The translations under genes and the position numbers were made by a program. The notes below the pieces were generated by a model that worked only from the letters and a program-made list of their open reading frames with translations, was not told where the DNA came from and did not search any database. 41,724 nt of DNA from JAKASX01 sp035534495 (GTDB lineage Bacteria > Acidobacteriota > Terriglobia > Acidiferrales > UBA7541): positions 1 to 41,724 of the forward strand of contig DATLRW010000156.1 in assembly GCA_035534495.1 (NCBI GenBank). Direction: 5' to 3'. This document shows, in pieces, positions 24,502 to 33,448 of the stretch (within the stretch, counting starts at the first letter, position 1; every line of letters begins with the position of its first letter).

Positions 24502-25713
24502 ATGCCGCGCCCTTCTGAGAATCAGACCACTGGGCTACGCGCCCGGGCTGTCACGATGTTCTGTGTGCTGCTCGCGGCGTACGTGCTCATGGCCGCGGAC
24601 CGGTATCTGTTTCCGATACTCGCGCCCGATGTGCGCCGGGAATTCGGATTTTCGCTCGCCAATACCGGCCTTCTCACGACAATTTTCACTCTCGGCCTGG
24701 GACTGGGCGGGCTGCCAACCGGATTTCTCCTTTCGCGTTTCTCCCGTAAATCCGTTCTCATGCTGGGAATCGCCATTTTTTCGGCGGGAACCGCGCTCAC
24801 GACCGTGGCCAATGGATTCTGGGTCATGCTCTTCTGCCTGGCCGTGACGGGCGTTGGCATGGCCATGCTCGCCACCGCCATGTTCGCTCTGGCCGCCAGC
24901 TATTTCACGCAGTACCGGGCGGCCGCCATCGGCTCGGTCAATTTCTGCTATGGCATCGGCGGTTTTATCGGTCCGATTCTGGCAACCGTTCTGCTGGTCT
25001 CCTATCACAGCTGGCATGCCCCCATGATCGCTTTCGGGGCGTTCGGGCTTCTGACCATCGCCGCGATTGCGCTGATCGTGCGCCCATGGTTCAGCGAAAC
25101 CCATCATGTGTCTCAAGCAAAGGGAAATGAGAACGGGGCGCAAACGCTGCTGAACCGCAATTCGATCCTGCTGGCGTTCCTCTGCCTCATCCATGGTCTC
25201 AGCATGTATGGATTTCTCGGCATGTATCCGACGTTCCTTCGCGAGAATCTCCACTACGCCCCCGAGGCGGCGGGAGTGGTGATGAGTTTTTATGGGCTGG
25301 GGGCGCTGGCTTCCATCGCCGGCGGCTGGGTTGGCGACATCCTTCCGCCACGGCTGGTGCTGAGCGTATCGTTCTTCTGCGTCGCCATTCTCGGCTACCT
25401 GTTTTTCCAGCCGTCGGAGACTGTCTTCATGCGGGAAATGTTGACGCTGATCTACGGCGTGATCGGCAGCGCCGTCCTGTACGTCAACCTCGCCGCCTAC
25501 CATGTGAAGACGCTGCGCAGCACCCTGGCCAATCGCGGGTCGGGCATGTTTGTCACGACCCTCTACGGGCCTGCCGCCTTCGGCGGATATCTACTGGGAG
25601 CGCTCGCCAGTCACGGCGGATGGTTGCTTGCGGGGGAGACGCAGATGTCGGTGCTTTGCGTGGTTGGGGGATTCCTGGCCCTGGCTCTGCGCCCCGATCA
25701 GATGGCCCTCTAG
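24502..25713 (+). CDS. MFS transporter
   Basis: The 403-residue protein has twelve predicted membrane segments. The first is MFCVLLAAYVLMAADRYLFP, and the family-specific loop GLPTGFLLSRFSRKSVLMLG (MFS motif A) comes after TM2. The second half repeats the pattern with GGWVGDILPPRLVLSVS. ATG 24502 follows GAGGG; upstream in-frame ATGs give an arginine-rich extension and are less likely. The stop lies exactly where the truncated nuoF-like gene on the other strand loses homology. The substrate is unknown, perhaps the organic acid handled by the divergent PrpD protein. Confidence 0.88.
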   Translation: MPRPSENQTTGLRARAVTMFCVLLAAYVLMAADRYLFPILAPDVRREFGFSLANTGLLTTIFTLGLGLGGLPTGFLLSRFSRKSVLMLGIAIFSAGTALTTVANGFWVMLFCLAVTGVGMAMLATAMFALAASYFTQYRAAAIGSVNFCYGIGGFIGPILATVLLVSYHSWHAPMIAFGAFGLLTIAAIALIVRPWFSETHHVSQAKGNENGAQTLLNRNSILLAFLCLIHGLSMYGFLGMYPTFLRENLHYAPEAAGVVMSFYGLGALASIAGGWVGDILPPRLVLSVSFFCVAILGYLFFQPSETVFMREMLTLIYGVIGSAVLYVNLAAYHVKTLRSTLANRGSGMFVTTLYGPAAFGGYLLGALASHGGWLLAGETQMSVLCVVGGFLALALRPDQMAL

Positions 25714-26754
25714 TCCGCCCTGCTTGCACGACCAGCACTGATTGCAGGATTCAATCCACAGGAACTTCGCAAGCATCTGCGCAACGCGAACCATGCAGGC
25801 CGTCTCGTCGTACACGATGAACCCGCCGGAGCCAAGCCCCGAGCCAATAGCGCGAAGCGAGCCGAAGTCCAGCGGCGTATCCAGATCGGAGGGCAGAAGA
25901 ACGGGGTTGGCGGCTCCCGAATGGATCGCCTTGAATTGACGGCCAGGGAGGGACCCGCCAGCGTACCCATAGAGCAGTGTCCGTAACGGAGTTCCCATCG
26001 GCAATTCGTAGACTCCTGGCCGCTGCACGTCCTCGCACACCGTGAACAACATCGTTCCCGGTGAATCCGGTGTACCGATTTCCCGGAACCAATAAGCACC
26101 TCGCAACACGATATGAGGCACATTTGATAGCGTCTCGACATTGTTCACCACGGCGGGATTTGCTTCCGAAGGGTCCGTGATGAAGAGCCCCTTGACGTAC
26201 GGCGGATTGTCGGCTTCACGCCGGAGCGGGTCGCGTCCTTCCACCACCTCGAGCAACGCCTTTTCTTCACCAAAAAGATAGTCCTCCAGACCGAGCGCCA
26301 GTTCTATGGGCACCGAGCCGAGCGCATTCGCCTTGGCCATTTCCTCCAGAGCGCAACTGACTCGCTGTACCTCCTTTTTCGAGCTTTTCTTGATACCCAC
26401 GAACGCCTTCTTTACACCAATAGCAAAGGCGGCGATGGCAATTCCCTCAAGAAGCTGGTAGGAGTTACGCCGCATGAGCAGACGGTCCTTGAAAGAACCG
26501 GGTTCGCCTTCCGACCCATTGCAGACCAGGTATTTTGTGGGACAAGGGTCATGGGCCACTCCCGCCCACTTCAAGCCGGTTGGAAATCCAGCCCCGCCCC
26601 TGCCGCGCAAGCTGGATTTGATGATCTCTGAAACGATTTGTTCCCGCGGCATACGAAGCACCCTCACAAGCGCCTGACCGCCTCCCGCAGCCACGTAGCT
26701 TTCGTAAGAGGGAATCGGCTCGCAAGGAAGCAGGAATGCATTGGTCACTGTCAT
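25591..26754 (-). pseudogene. NuoF-like NADH-binding subunit, C-terminally truncated
   Basis: From ATG 26754, behind GGAGGG, the frame encodes 387 residues. It carries the FMN/NADH site LRGRGGAGFPTGLKWAGV, KYLVCNGSEGEPGSFKDR, the YIGF-region-like AFAIGVKKAFVGIKK, PAVVNNVETLSNVPHIV and the start of the 4Fe-4S motif, ESCNQCWSCKQG. Complete NuoF needs a fourth cysteine about 40 residues later, which is absent. The frame instead runs antisense through the end of the MFS gene with unrelated residues. The gene is thus broken at about 25,705-25,715. A cofactor-binding NADH dehydrogenase fragment may still be made. Confidence 0.75.
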
Positions 26755-26815
26755 TGACACCCTCCTCTGCGACGCCGCCACCCTGCACTGCTCTCCGTTC
26801 GCTTCCGATCAGTAG

Positions 26816-27391
26816 CTATTTGCGGGCAGCGGCGGCGATACTGGTGGTGGGATCCGCGCCCTCCCAGGAAAAATCAGCCGTGGGGCCGTAGACGGGAGGA
26901 ACACGGCGGCCGGCGAGCCGCAGGTAAACAACGAGTTCGGCACGATGATGCGCCGTGTGCAGCAGACGACGCCAGAAAATCCAGATTCGCTCGCGTTCGA
27001 CATCGAAGAACGGTGCGTGGCCAAGCCACCACTGCTCCTCTCGCTCTGCAAGGTAGGTGAGGCGCGGCAAGGCTAGTTCGCGCATGCGCTCGGCGTAGGC
27101 TTCCGGAGTCTTTCCGATCGGCAGAATGCTTTCCGGCGGCTGCTCGGACGCGCCGAGAAATTCACCGAAAAAGCGCCGCTCAGAGAGGAGTTGGTGTTTC
27201 ATGATCTCCTCGACGTTCATCGAGCGGGCATTCGGCTGAAAAGCCATATCGGCGGACTCGAAAGCGCGCCAGAGAGAAATCACCTTATTTGTTTCACTGG
27301 CGTAAGTATCGAGCATGTGCTGAAAGAGCGGACGCGTAGCGCGAGGCACTTGTGAATCAGGGATGGCAACATAAGCATATCGCATCGGCAT
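26816..27391 (-). CDS. DinB family protein
   Basis: The 191-residue protein has the DinB four-helix layout with metal histidines at EIMKHQLLSERRFFGEFL (about 63-80) and RRLLHTAHHRAELVVYLRL near 142-160, then the usual RVPPVYGPTADFSWEG ending. GGAGGT directly precedes ATG 27391; ATG 27385 is an alternative with better spacing. It lies between the two nuoF-like sequences on the same strand. A metal-dependent transferase or damage-response role is typical; nothing here defines the substrate. Confidence 0.85.
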   Translation of the reverse strand: MPMRYAYVAIPDSQVPRATRPLFQHMLDTYASETNKVISLWRAFESADMAFQPNARSMNVEEIMKHQLLSERRFFGEFLGASEQPPESILPIGKTPEAYAERMRELALPRLTYLAEREEQWWLGHAPFFDVERERIWIFWRRLLHTAHHRAELVVYLRLAGRRVPPVYGPTADFSWEGADPTTSIAAAARK

Positions 27392-27401
27392 GCGACCTCC
27401 G

Positions 27402-27674
27402 TCATTTTGCGTGGGCTCGGCGGAGCAACGGCGAATTAGGCCAGTTTTCAGATGGACTACGACCGACGCGGCGGCGAAAAAATCGAAAAAGCCGGCCGAT
27501 CCTTACCCTGGCCCCGCTCCGGCTGCACAAGCCCGACTTCGTGACCTCCGAGATGATTTGTCCCCGCGTCATACGACGCGCTTTCGCCTGGGTTTCACCG
27601 CTTTCCATCGACACATAGCTTTCGAGGGAAGGAACCGGCTCGTACGGGAGCGGAAATGTGTTGGTTACCGCCAT
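27402..27674 (-). pseudogene. Remnant of a second nuoF-like gene (N-terminus only)
   Basis: From ATG 27674 the first 50-60 codons align with the N-terminus of the nuoF-like gene at 26754. MAVTNTFPLPYEPVPSLESY parallels MTVTNAFLLPCEPIPSYESY, and RGQIISEVTKSGL parallels REQIVSEIIKSSL. Soon after, the glycine-rich FMN motif decays to CSRSGARVRIG and the rest is arginine-rich with no homology. It is a duplicated, decayed copy ending 10 bp before the dinB start. Confidence 0.7.
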
Positions 27675-27695
27675 TGGCACGCCTCATCCTCATCA

Positions 27696-27967
27696 CTCAA
27701 TCGGAATCCCCTTCACCGCACCCAGAGAGGAAAGCAGGAAGATACCGGCGTCTGCGTTTGTCTCGTGTCGATCTGGTTTTGATCGCCGCCGGATACACAG
27801 CGCGATGAATTTCCAGCGCGTTGCGGGCCTTCGGGCGGCGTCTTGTACGAAACTGCGAAATTGTCCAGAATCCCTTCCGCAATCTCATCGGCATAGATAA
27901 CTGGGCAGCCGTACTCCGACGAATATCTTTCCGCCAACACTCTTGATCTTTCGTGCACAGTTTCCAT
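27696..27967 (-). pseudogene. Frameshifted gene remnant of unknown family
   Basis: Three minus-strand frames carry sensible successive pieces. The first runs from ATG 27967 with VHERSRVLAERYSSEYG and PVIYADEIAEGILDNFAV. The second has ARNALEIHRAVYP, and the third has ADAGIFLLSSLGAVKGIPIE ending in TGA just before the nuoF remnant. Two frame changes within about 270 bp mark it as a pseudogene. I do not recognise the family. It is part of the decayed left edge of the redox block. Confidence 0.5.
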
Positions 27968-27982
27968 GCCTAGAAGCAGGTC

Positions 27983-28705
27983 TCAGTACCCACCGAATTC
28001 CTCGGTGTGAATATCGCCTTCGCTGACGTCGTTGCGGATCAGCAAATCGCGCATCGCGGCAACCATCGCCGGAGGGCCGGCGGCGTAGAAAATCGGTCCT
28101 TTCAAGTCGCAGAAATGCTGAGCCAGTAGGTCGCGGTCAATGAATCGGCGTTCTCCGTTCCAGGACAACTGTGACCGCTCCATTTCGGTCATCGTGGGAA
28201 TGAAGAGGAACTGCGAATGGGACGCGGCGAGGTCGTCCATCTCTTTCAGGAATGCAGCGTCTTCCGGGTGGCGATTGGAGTAAAACAGGTAGACAGGATG
28301 CGGGAAGCCTTCCCTGACCGCGTGACGAAGGATGCTGCGAAACGGCGTGATGCCGATTCCGCCAGCGAGAAAGACGGCGGCGCGGGCTGGGTTCTTATGC
28401 ACCAAAAAGGAGCCCATGGGACCTTCCAGGCGAAGCGGAGTGCCGGGCGGGAGAGTGGCGAGAACGCGCTTGAAAGCGCTTTGGCGGATTCGCGTGGCGA
28501 CGACCAATTCGTTTTCGTAGGGAGCGCTGGCGAGCGTGAAAGTTCGTACCGTGCCTTGGGAATCGGTTTCAGGCGGATCAAGCAACGTCAAATCAACGAA
28601 CTGACCGGGACGGAAGTCGAAGCCGGGCGGTTTTTCCAGATGAAACGCGATGGTGCGCTCGGCGATTTCCTCGCGGCTCTTGAGACGAGTGGTGTATTCC
28701 TCCAT
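27983..28705 (-). CDS. FNR-type FAD-dependent NAD(P)H oxidoreductase
   Basis: From ATG 28705, behind GGGAGA, the product is 240 residues. It has the ferredoxin-reductase fold: FAD site FRPGQFVDLTLL and VRTFTLASAP (RxYS-like), then LEGPMGSFLVHK, NAD(P) site AVFLAGGIGITPFRSILRHA, VYLFYSNRHPEDAAF and the C-terminal IFYAAGPPAMVAAM with HTEEFGGY. There is no built-in iron-sulphur domain, so it passes electrons to a separate partner such as a haem, flavin or diiron protein. An upstream regulatory box shared with three other operons links it to the stress regulon. Confidence 0.88.
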   Translation of the reverse strand: MEEYTTRLKSREEIAERTIAFHLEKPPGFDFRPGQFVDLTLLDPPETDSQGTVRTFTLASAPYENELVVATRIRQSAFKRVLATLPPGTPLRLEGPMGSFLVHKNPARAAVFLAGGIGITPFRSILRHAVREGFPHPVYLFYSNRHPEDAAFLKEMDDLAASHSQFLFIPTMTEMERSQLSWNGERRFIDRDLLAQHFCDLKGPIFYAAGPPAMVAAMRDLLIRNDVSEGDIHTEEFGGY

Positions 28706-28783
28706 CGGAGTTCTCCCTACGGCAGCGACGAACACAAGGGCAAGTGGACCGCGCCGATCTCTCCTGGCTCGGCCGCCAGTGAT

Positions 28784-28847
28784 AGAATCCGCAATCGGAA
28801 CATGATTTTCAATGATTCGTTTGTACTCGGAGAAGGAACATTCGTTA
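28784..28847 (-). promoter_or_regulatory. Shared regulon box, copy D (FNR-type reductase)
   Basis: On the minus strand TAACG (28843-28847) and TGTTC are followed, at the same offsets as in the other copies, by AACGA-ATCATTG (28810-28821). This runs into the -35-like TTGAAA (28807-28812). A -10 is less clear here (GATTCT at 17 bp, or TTCTAT at 19 bp). The box is about 100 bp upstream of the reductase start. Confidence 0.55.
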
Positions 28848-28893
28848 CGGAGACACCCACGTGCCGAAGTTTTAAGCTGAGAGCCACTGCTCA

Positions 28894-29850
28894 ATGCTCA
28901 CCCGGTCCAAAGCGGTCATGCCTTCTTCGTTCACTTTTGCGTTGATTCCCGTCCCGCCATTCGCACTGGAATATACCGCGTGGGCGCTGCGGCGGCGGCC
29001 CCAGAATTTGGTGGATATTTGGGAAAACGGGACGTACCGGCGGGTGGTGAGGCTCGAAGGAGGGCCGGCGGAGATTCAAGTGCGTCAGCAGGGCGGCCGG
29101 GAAGCGGCGCGGCTGGAAGTTGGAGTCATCGGTGAAAACCTGCGCTCGACGGCGAAAGCGGAAGTAGCCCGCCTTCTGACGCGAATGCTTGGCCTGGAAG
29201 CCGATTTGCGCGCGTTTTACCGAATTGCGGCAAGCGACGCAAAGCTCGGCGCACTGGCCGAGCGGTATCGTGGGCTGAAGCCGGTGCGCTTTCCGACGAT
29301 TTTCGAGGCATTGGCCAACGCAATTGCCTGCCAGCAATTCACCCTGGCGGCAGGCCTGAATCTGCTGGGGGAGCTGGCGCACCTAGGAGGTGTGTGGATC
29401 CGGACCACAAGCGGCGTTCACTATGGTTTCCCTGAGCCGGCAGATTTGCTGCGTTTGCCTGTGCGCACGTTTCGGAGCATCGGCTTCAGCCGGCAGAAAA
29501 CCAACGCTTTCCGGGAACTTGCGCGAGGCGTTCTTCGCGGTGACTGTGATATTGAGGGGCTCGATGCCGTGGACAACGAACCGGCGATGGAGTCTTTGCT
29601 CGAGCTCCGTGGAATCGGGCGTTGGTCGGCGGAATACGTGCTGTTGCGAGGGCTCGGGCGGCTCGACATCTTTCCCGCAGACGACGTTGGGGCGAGAAAC
29701 GGGCTGGGCCTTTGGCTCGGAAGACGAAGACCGATGGATTCCGAGGGCGTCTTGCGCGCCGTTCGGCGGTGGCGGCCCTACGCGGGCCTGGTTTACTTTC
29801 ACTTACTGCTCGAATCCTTGCGGGCGGCGGGGAAACTGCACATGGAATGA
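28894..29850 (+). CDS. AlkA-like DNA-3-methyladenine glycosylase
   Basis: The 318-residue protein is an HhH-GPD base-excision glycosylase. The N-terminal half resembles the AlkA_N domain, then EALANAIACQQFTLAAGLNLL at about 132-152. The helix-hairpin-helix is LLELRGIGRWSAEYVLLRGLG, with catalytic Asp in FPADDVGARNGL near 270. Such enzymes excise alkylated purines. The start is uncertain: ATG 28894 has only a distant GAGAG, and ATG 28918 is possible. It is divergent from the reductase gene across copy D of the regulon box. Confidence 0.88.
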   Translation: MLTRSKAVMPSSFTFALIPVPPFALEYTAWALRRRPQNLVDIWENGTYRRVVRLEGGPAEIQVRQQGGREAARLEVGVIGENLRSTAKAEVARLLTRMLGLEADLRAFYRIAASDAKLGALAERYRGLKPVRFPTIFEALANAIACQQFTLAAGLNLLGELAHLGGVWIRTTSGVHYGFPEPADLLRLPVRTFRSIGFSRQKTNAFRELARGVLRGDCDIEGLDAVDNEPAMESLLELRGIGRWSAEYVLLRGLGRLDIFPADDVGARNGLGLWLGRRRPMDSEGVLRAVRRWRPYAGLVYFHLLLESLRAAGKLHME

Positions 29851-29969
29851 ACGTGCAGCCATCGCCCCGGCCGCCCGCATTTCCGCGCCGGTGCCAAAAT
29901 GTGCCACCGCGCGATCGGCTCGATCTGCTGCTCGGTCATTGATGAGGGATTTGTCAGGGGGGCGGGGCG

Positions 29970-30623
29970 ATGCTGGAACGGGAACTCTTCGAAGTGCTGG
30001 AAGGGACCGACGACGCGGCATTTAGCGTCAGCGAGGAAGGAGAGATTTTCTCCTGGAATGCGGCCGCAGGGAAGCTGTTTGGCTACAGTGCAAAGGAAGC
30101 GCTCGGCAAGACCTGCTACGAACTGCTTGAAGGGCACGGGGCTTTGGGCACCGAGGTGTGCAAGGCGCACGGGGACATCTGGCACTGCGCGACGAAGCAG
30201 GTGCGGCAATCGAATTTCGATCTCCACGTGCGGATTCGCTCCGGTCGGCGCATCTGGGTGAACATCTCGAACCTGGTGTACCGCAATCCCACGAATGGAC
30301 GGACGTTGATCGTGCATTTCGCTCGGGACATTTCCGAGCAGAAGAAGCGCGAGGAGCTGCTGCACAAAATGACGGAACTCTCGCGGCAATTCGCTGGAAT
30401 TGCCGACGGTGCGGGCCGGCCAGCGCCGGTTTCTCCGCTTTCCGAGCACGAGGCGGAAATTTTGCGGCTGTTCGCGCAAGGGAAGAACTCGGCGGAGATC
30501 GCGCGGCAGCTTGGGATTACGCTGCAGACGCTACGCAATCACCTGCATCACGTCAATCAAAAGCTACGCACGCACAACCGCCTCGAAGCGGTCACCCACG
30601 CTCTCCAACGCAAGCTGATCTAA
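29970..30623 (+). CDS. PAS domain LuxR-type transcription regulator
   Basis: The 217-residue protein has one PAS domain at about 5-115: DDAAFSVSEEGEIFSWNAAA, LFGYSAKEALGKTCYELL, and IVHFARDISEQKKREELL at the exit helix. A C-terminal LuxR HTH at about 150-210 has LSEHEAEILRLFAQGKNS, EIARQLGITLQTLRNHLHHV and RTHNRLEAVTHAL. The PAS fold may bind haem, flavin or another small ligand; CYELLEGH contributes Cys and His but no diagnostic motif. It has no receiver domain. Encoded amid the regulated operons, it is the leading candidate for the factor that reads the shared promoter box. Confidence 0.88.
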   Translation: MLERELFEVLEGTDDAAFSVSEEGEIFSWNAAAGKLFGYSAKEALGKTCYELLEGHGALGTEVCKAHGDIWHCATKQVRQSNFDLHVRIRSGRRIWVNISNLVYRNPTNGRTLIVHFARDISEQKKREELLHKMTELSRQFAGIADGAGRPAPVSPLSEHEAEILRLFAQGKNSAEIARQLGITLQTLRNHLHHVNQKLRTHNRLEAVTHALQRKLI

Positions 30624-30709
30624 TCATCGGGCGGGCGTTTTGCCCCTTCACGAGCGCGTTTCGCCTCGCTTGGGCGACTCAGGCGCTGGTGCCCGTGCGG
30701 CCCGAAGCG

Positions 30710-30773
30710 TTACGCCTGTCCTCCGTTGCGTTATGAACGATTCATTGCGCACCTTTGGTTCCGGATGGAAGAT
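30710..30773 (+). promoter_or_regulatory. Shared regulon box, copy C (prpD-comA operon)
   Basis: TTACG (30710-30714), TGTCC (30717-30721), GTTATG (30730-30735), AACGA and TTCATTG (30741-30747) precede -35-like TTGCGC (30745-30750). A 17-bp spacer follows with GGTTCC, then GAAGAT (30768-30773). The two TTAYG half-sites are 21 bp apart. ATG 30800 follows. Confidence 0.65.
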
Positions 30774-30799
30774 GAAACCGGTTGACGAAGGGGCACGCC

Positions 30800-32224
30800 A
30801 TGACTCACGCCGAACGCATCGCGGAATTCGCCATTCACTGCCGATTTGAAGACCTCTCGCAAGCTGCGTGCGAACAACTCAAGATCCGCGTGCTGGATGC
30901 GCTGGGCTGCGCAATCGGAGCGATCGAAGGGCTGCCCGTGCGGATCCTGCGCGCTCACCTGGCGGGATTCGAGGGGGAAGGCCCCTGCATGCTGATTGGC
31001 GGCCGGCGCGTTTCACCCTCTGCCGCCGCATTCTACAACGGGGCTTTGGTGCGCTATCTCGATTTCAACGACAGCTATCTGGCTAAGGGCGAGACGTGTC
31101 ACCCCAGCGACAATGTGGTGGCAGTGCTGGCGGCAAGCGAGTACTCGGGAGCTTCGGGACGGGATTTCCTGACAGCGCTGGCTGTTGCCTATCAGGTGCA
31201 ATGCCGGCTGAGCGAAGTGGCGCCGGTTCGCGCGGCTGGATTCGACCACACGGTGCAGGGCTCATATGCGATAGCAGCCGGGGTATCGAGGGCGCTCGGG
31301 CTGGGGCGCGAGGAAGCGGCGAACGCAATCGCTATTTGCGGAACGGCGTTTAACGCGCTGCGGGTAACGCGCACCGGGAAGCTCTCGCATTGGAAAGGAC
31401 TCGCCTATCCGCATATGGCCGCTGGGTGCACCAACGCGACGTTTCTGGCGATGCACGGGATCACTGGGCCGCTCGAAGCGATCGAAGGCGAGAAAGGGTT
31501 CATGGATGCGATCTCGGGGATGTTCGAGATCGATTGGGAACGGGAGGATCTTGAGAGCGTGCGGAAAACGAGCCTGAAAAAGTACAATGCGGAAATCCAT
31601 TCGCAATCGACGATTGATGCGGCGCTCGCCCTCAAGCGGCAGCATCAAATTCAAGCAGACCAGATCGAGAAAATCGAAGTGGAAATCTTCGACGTTGCCT
31701 ATCACATCATCGGCGGCGGCGATGAAGGAGACAAGACCATCGTGGCAACCAAGGAGCAGGCCGATCACAGTCTACCGTATCTGATTGCCGTGGCGCTGCT
31801 CGACGGAACCGTGATGCCGGAGCAGTACGCCGCCGAGCGAATCGGCCGGGAGGACGTGCAAGGGCTGCTACACCGCGTGACGGTGCTGCCGAATGAGGAC
31901 TTTTCCAACCAATTTCCCGAGGCGATGCCGTGTCGAGTGACCATCGCGCTGCGCGACGGGCGCACTTGCAGCGAAACCGCGCGGGATTATCCGGGATTCT
32001 TCCGCCGGCCGATGAGCTGGGAGGAAACATTCCAGAAATTTGAGCGTCTGACCGAGCCGTATGCGATCTCCCAGCTTCGCCGCTCAATTGCGGATACGGT
32101 AAAGAGTTTGGACGCGATTCCCGTATCGGACTTGACGCGCCTGTTCGGCGACGTCGGCGTGGTTGTCACGCGCAGCTCGCCGGCGGCGTGCCCGTGCGGA
32201 AGGAGTGACACCCATGCCGCCTAA
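30800..32224 (+). CDS. MmgE/PrpD family protein (cytoplasmic)
   Basis: From ATG 30800, eight bases after AAGGGG, the protein has 474 residues without a signal peptide. Family features are LKIRVLDALGCAIGAIEG, the lid/active-site segment YLDFNDSYLAKGETCHPSDN at about 85-104, VAYQVQCRLSEVAPV, and SLPYLIAVALLDG near 325. This matches the methylcitrate dehydratase / aconitate decarboxylase superfamily; the substrate is not known. The C-terminus ends in a short cysteine-containing tail. The last 11 bases overlap the comA-like start, so the two are coupled. A second, Tat-exported family member lies at 22,669. Confidence 0.88.
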   Translation: MTHAERIAEFAIHCRFEDLSQAACEQLKIRVLDALGCAIGAIEGLPVRILRAHLAGFEGEGPCMLIGGRRVSPSAAAFYNGALVRYLDFNDSYLAKGETCHPSDNVVAVLAASEYSGASGRDFLTALAVAYQVQCRLSEVAPVRAAGFDHTVQGSYAIAAGVSRALGLGREEAANAIAICGTAFNALRVTRTGKLSHWKGLAYPHMAAGCTNATFLAMHGITGPLEAIEGEKGFMDAISGMFEIDWEREDLESVRKTSLKKYNAEIHSQSTIDAALALKRQHQIQADQIEKIEVEIFDVAYHIIGGGDEGDKTIVATKEQADHSLPYLIAVALLDGTVMPEQYAAERIGREDVQGLLHRVTVLPNEDFSNQFPEAMPCRVTIALRDGRTCSETARDYPGFFRRPMSWEETFQKFERLTEPYAISQLRRSIADTVKSLDAIPVSDLTRLFGDVGVVVTRSSPAACPCGRSDTHAA

Positions 32225-33059
32225 ACCGAAAGCCACAGAAGCCGCGCGCGCGTTTTCATCCCTTCGCATCAATGAGCGAGTTGGGAAGCCGCGCAAAACG
32301 GGGCTCACCGAGATTCGCGGGCCGTATTACACCCCTTTGGGCGCAAATCAGCTTCGAGACATTCTCGAGACCATGGGACAGTACATTGACTCGCTGAAGT
32401 TCGCCGGCGGCTCTTTCAGCCTGATGCCGCAGCGGGCGCTCGGGCAGATTATTGAACTATGTCACGAGCACAATGTGATGGTTTCGACCGGAGGATTCAT
32501 CGAGCAGGTCCTGACGCAGGGCAGCGAGGCTGTGAATACGTACATTCGCGAGTGCAAAAACGTGGGCTTCGACATCGTCGAGATTTCGAGCGGGTTCATC
32601 ACGTTGCCTGCCGATGACTGGCTGAGGCTGGTGGAAAAGGTAGTGAAGGCGGGGCTGAAGGCAAAACCCGAAATCGGCATTCAGTTCGGAGCGGGCGGAG
32701 CGACGCGGGCCGAAGAACTGGAAGCGGAAGGCACGCGCGACGCCGCCTGGCCGATCCATCTGGCCCAGCGATTCCTTTCGGCAGGCGCTTATCTGATCAT
32801 GATCGAATCGGAAGGGATCACGGAAAACGTGAAAACGTGGCGCACCGAGGTTCCGGCGGCAACCATCAACACCCTTGGCCTGGAAAAAGTGATGTTCGAG
32901 GCCGCGGATCCGGAAGTGTTCGCGTGGTACATCAAGAATTACGGACCGGAAGTGAATCTATTCGTGGATCACAGCCAGATTGTGCAACTCGAATGCCTGC
33001 GCGCGGGGATATGGGGAACGAAGAGCTTATGGGGTCGCGTGGTGAGCTACAAGGGTTGA
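32214..33059 (+). CDS. ComA/HSA32-like phosphosulfolactate synthase family protein
   Basis: The 281-residue protein matches the (2R)-phospho-3-sulfolactate synthase family, a TIM-barrel group that includes archaeal ComA and the plant heat-stress protein HSA32. Motifs include KPRKTGLTEIRGPYY, LKFAGGSFSLMP, NVMVSTGGFIEQVLTQG, DIVEISSGFITLP and LIMIESEGITENVKTW. ComA adds sulfite to phosphoenolpyruvate on the coenzyme M route, but the bacterial reaction is uncertain. AAGGAG precedes ATG 32214, which overlaps the PrpD gene. Clustering with Hsp20 and redox genes fits a stress role better than coenzyme M synthesis; this is an inference. Confidence 0.85.
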   Translation: MPPKPKATEAARAFSSLRINERVGKPRKTGLTEIRGPYYTPLGANQLRDILETMGQYIDSLKFAGGSFSLMPQRALGQIIELCHEHNVMVSTGGFIEQVLTQGSEAVNTYIRECKNVGFDIVEISSGFITLPADDWLRLVEKVVKAGLKAKPEIGIQFGAGGATRAEELEAEGTRDAAWPIHLAQRFLSAGAYLIMIESEGITENVKTWRTEVPAATINTLGLEKVMFEAADPEVFAWYIKNYGPEVNLFVDHSQIVQLECLRAGIWGTKSLWGRVVSYKG

Positions 33060-33136
33060 GCGTCGTGGCGCGGCGGCAGGGCAAGGTCGGAAGGACAAGC
33101 ATCGCGGCTCTTCGAGCGCAGGAAAGAGGCGAGCAC

Positions 33137-33448
33137 GTGCCAGCGAAGCAAATCGTCATGTATGCGAGGCCCGGCTGCGAAGACTCGGATGCGGCGCGGG
33201 AGTTTCTGAAGCGGCATGATTTGTCCATCGAGGAAGTGAATATTGACGAAAATGAGGTTGCGCTCAAATTGGTCATGAGTGTGAACGAGGGCAAGCGACG
33301 CACTCCGACGTTCGAAGTGGATTGCCGGGTGTTTCATTGTTCCCCGTTCGATCCGGTGAAATTGGCTCGGGAACTGGGCCTGCCGGATGCGGGCTCCGAG
33401 ACATCTGCTCATCAGTCGCATTCCTGGACAGATGGCCGGTCACAATGA
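33137..33448 (+). CDS. Monothiol-type glutaredoxin-like protein
   Basis: From GTG 33137, with AAAGAGGCGAG upstream, the product is 103 residues. It has the thioredoxin-fold glutaredoxin pattern: IVMYARPGCEDSDAAREFL with one redox cysteine (CEDS instead of CPYC), LSIEEVNIDEN, the cis-Pro loop RRTPTFEV, and a C-terminal FDPVKLARELG. A single-cysteine site suggests a monothiol mechanism or iron-sulphur or glutathione binding. A longer frame reaches into the comA gene, but has no better start. It follows comA by 77 bp and is likely cotranscribed. Confidence 0.75.
   Translation: MPAKQIVMYARPGCEDSDAAREFLKRHDLSIEEVNIDENEVALKLVMSVNEGKRRTPTFEVDCRVFHCSPFDPVKLARELGLPDAGSETSAHQSHSWTDGRSQ

Noticed and set aside
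29937..29944. Fifth copy of the regulon box before the PAS-LuxR gene
   Set aside because: Only a GTCATTG match is found; the TTAYG half-sites are absent at the required offsets.
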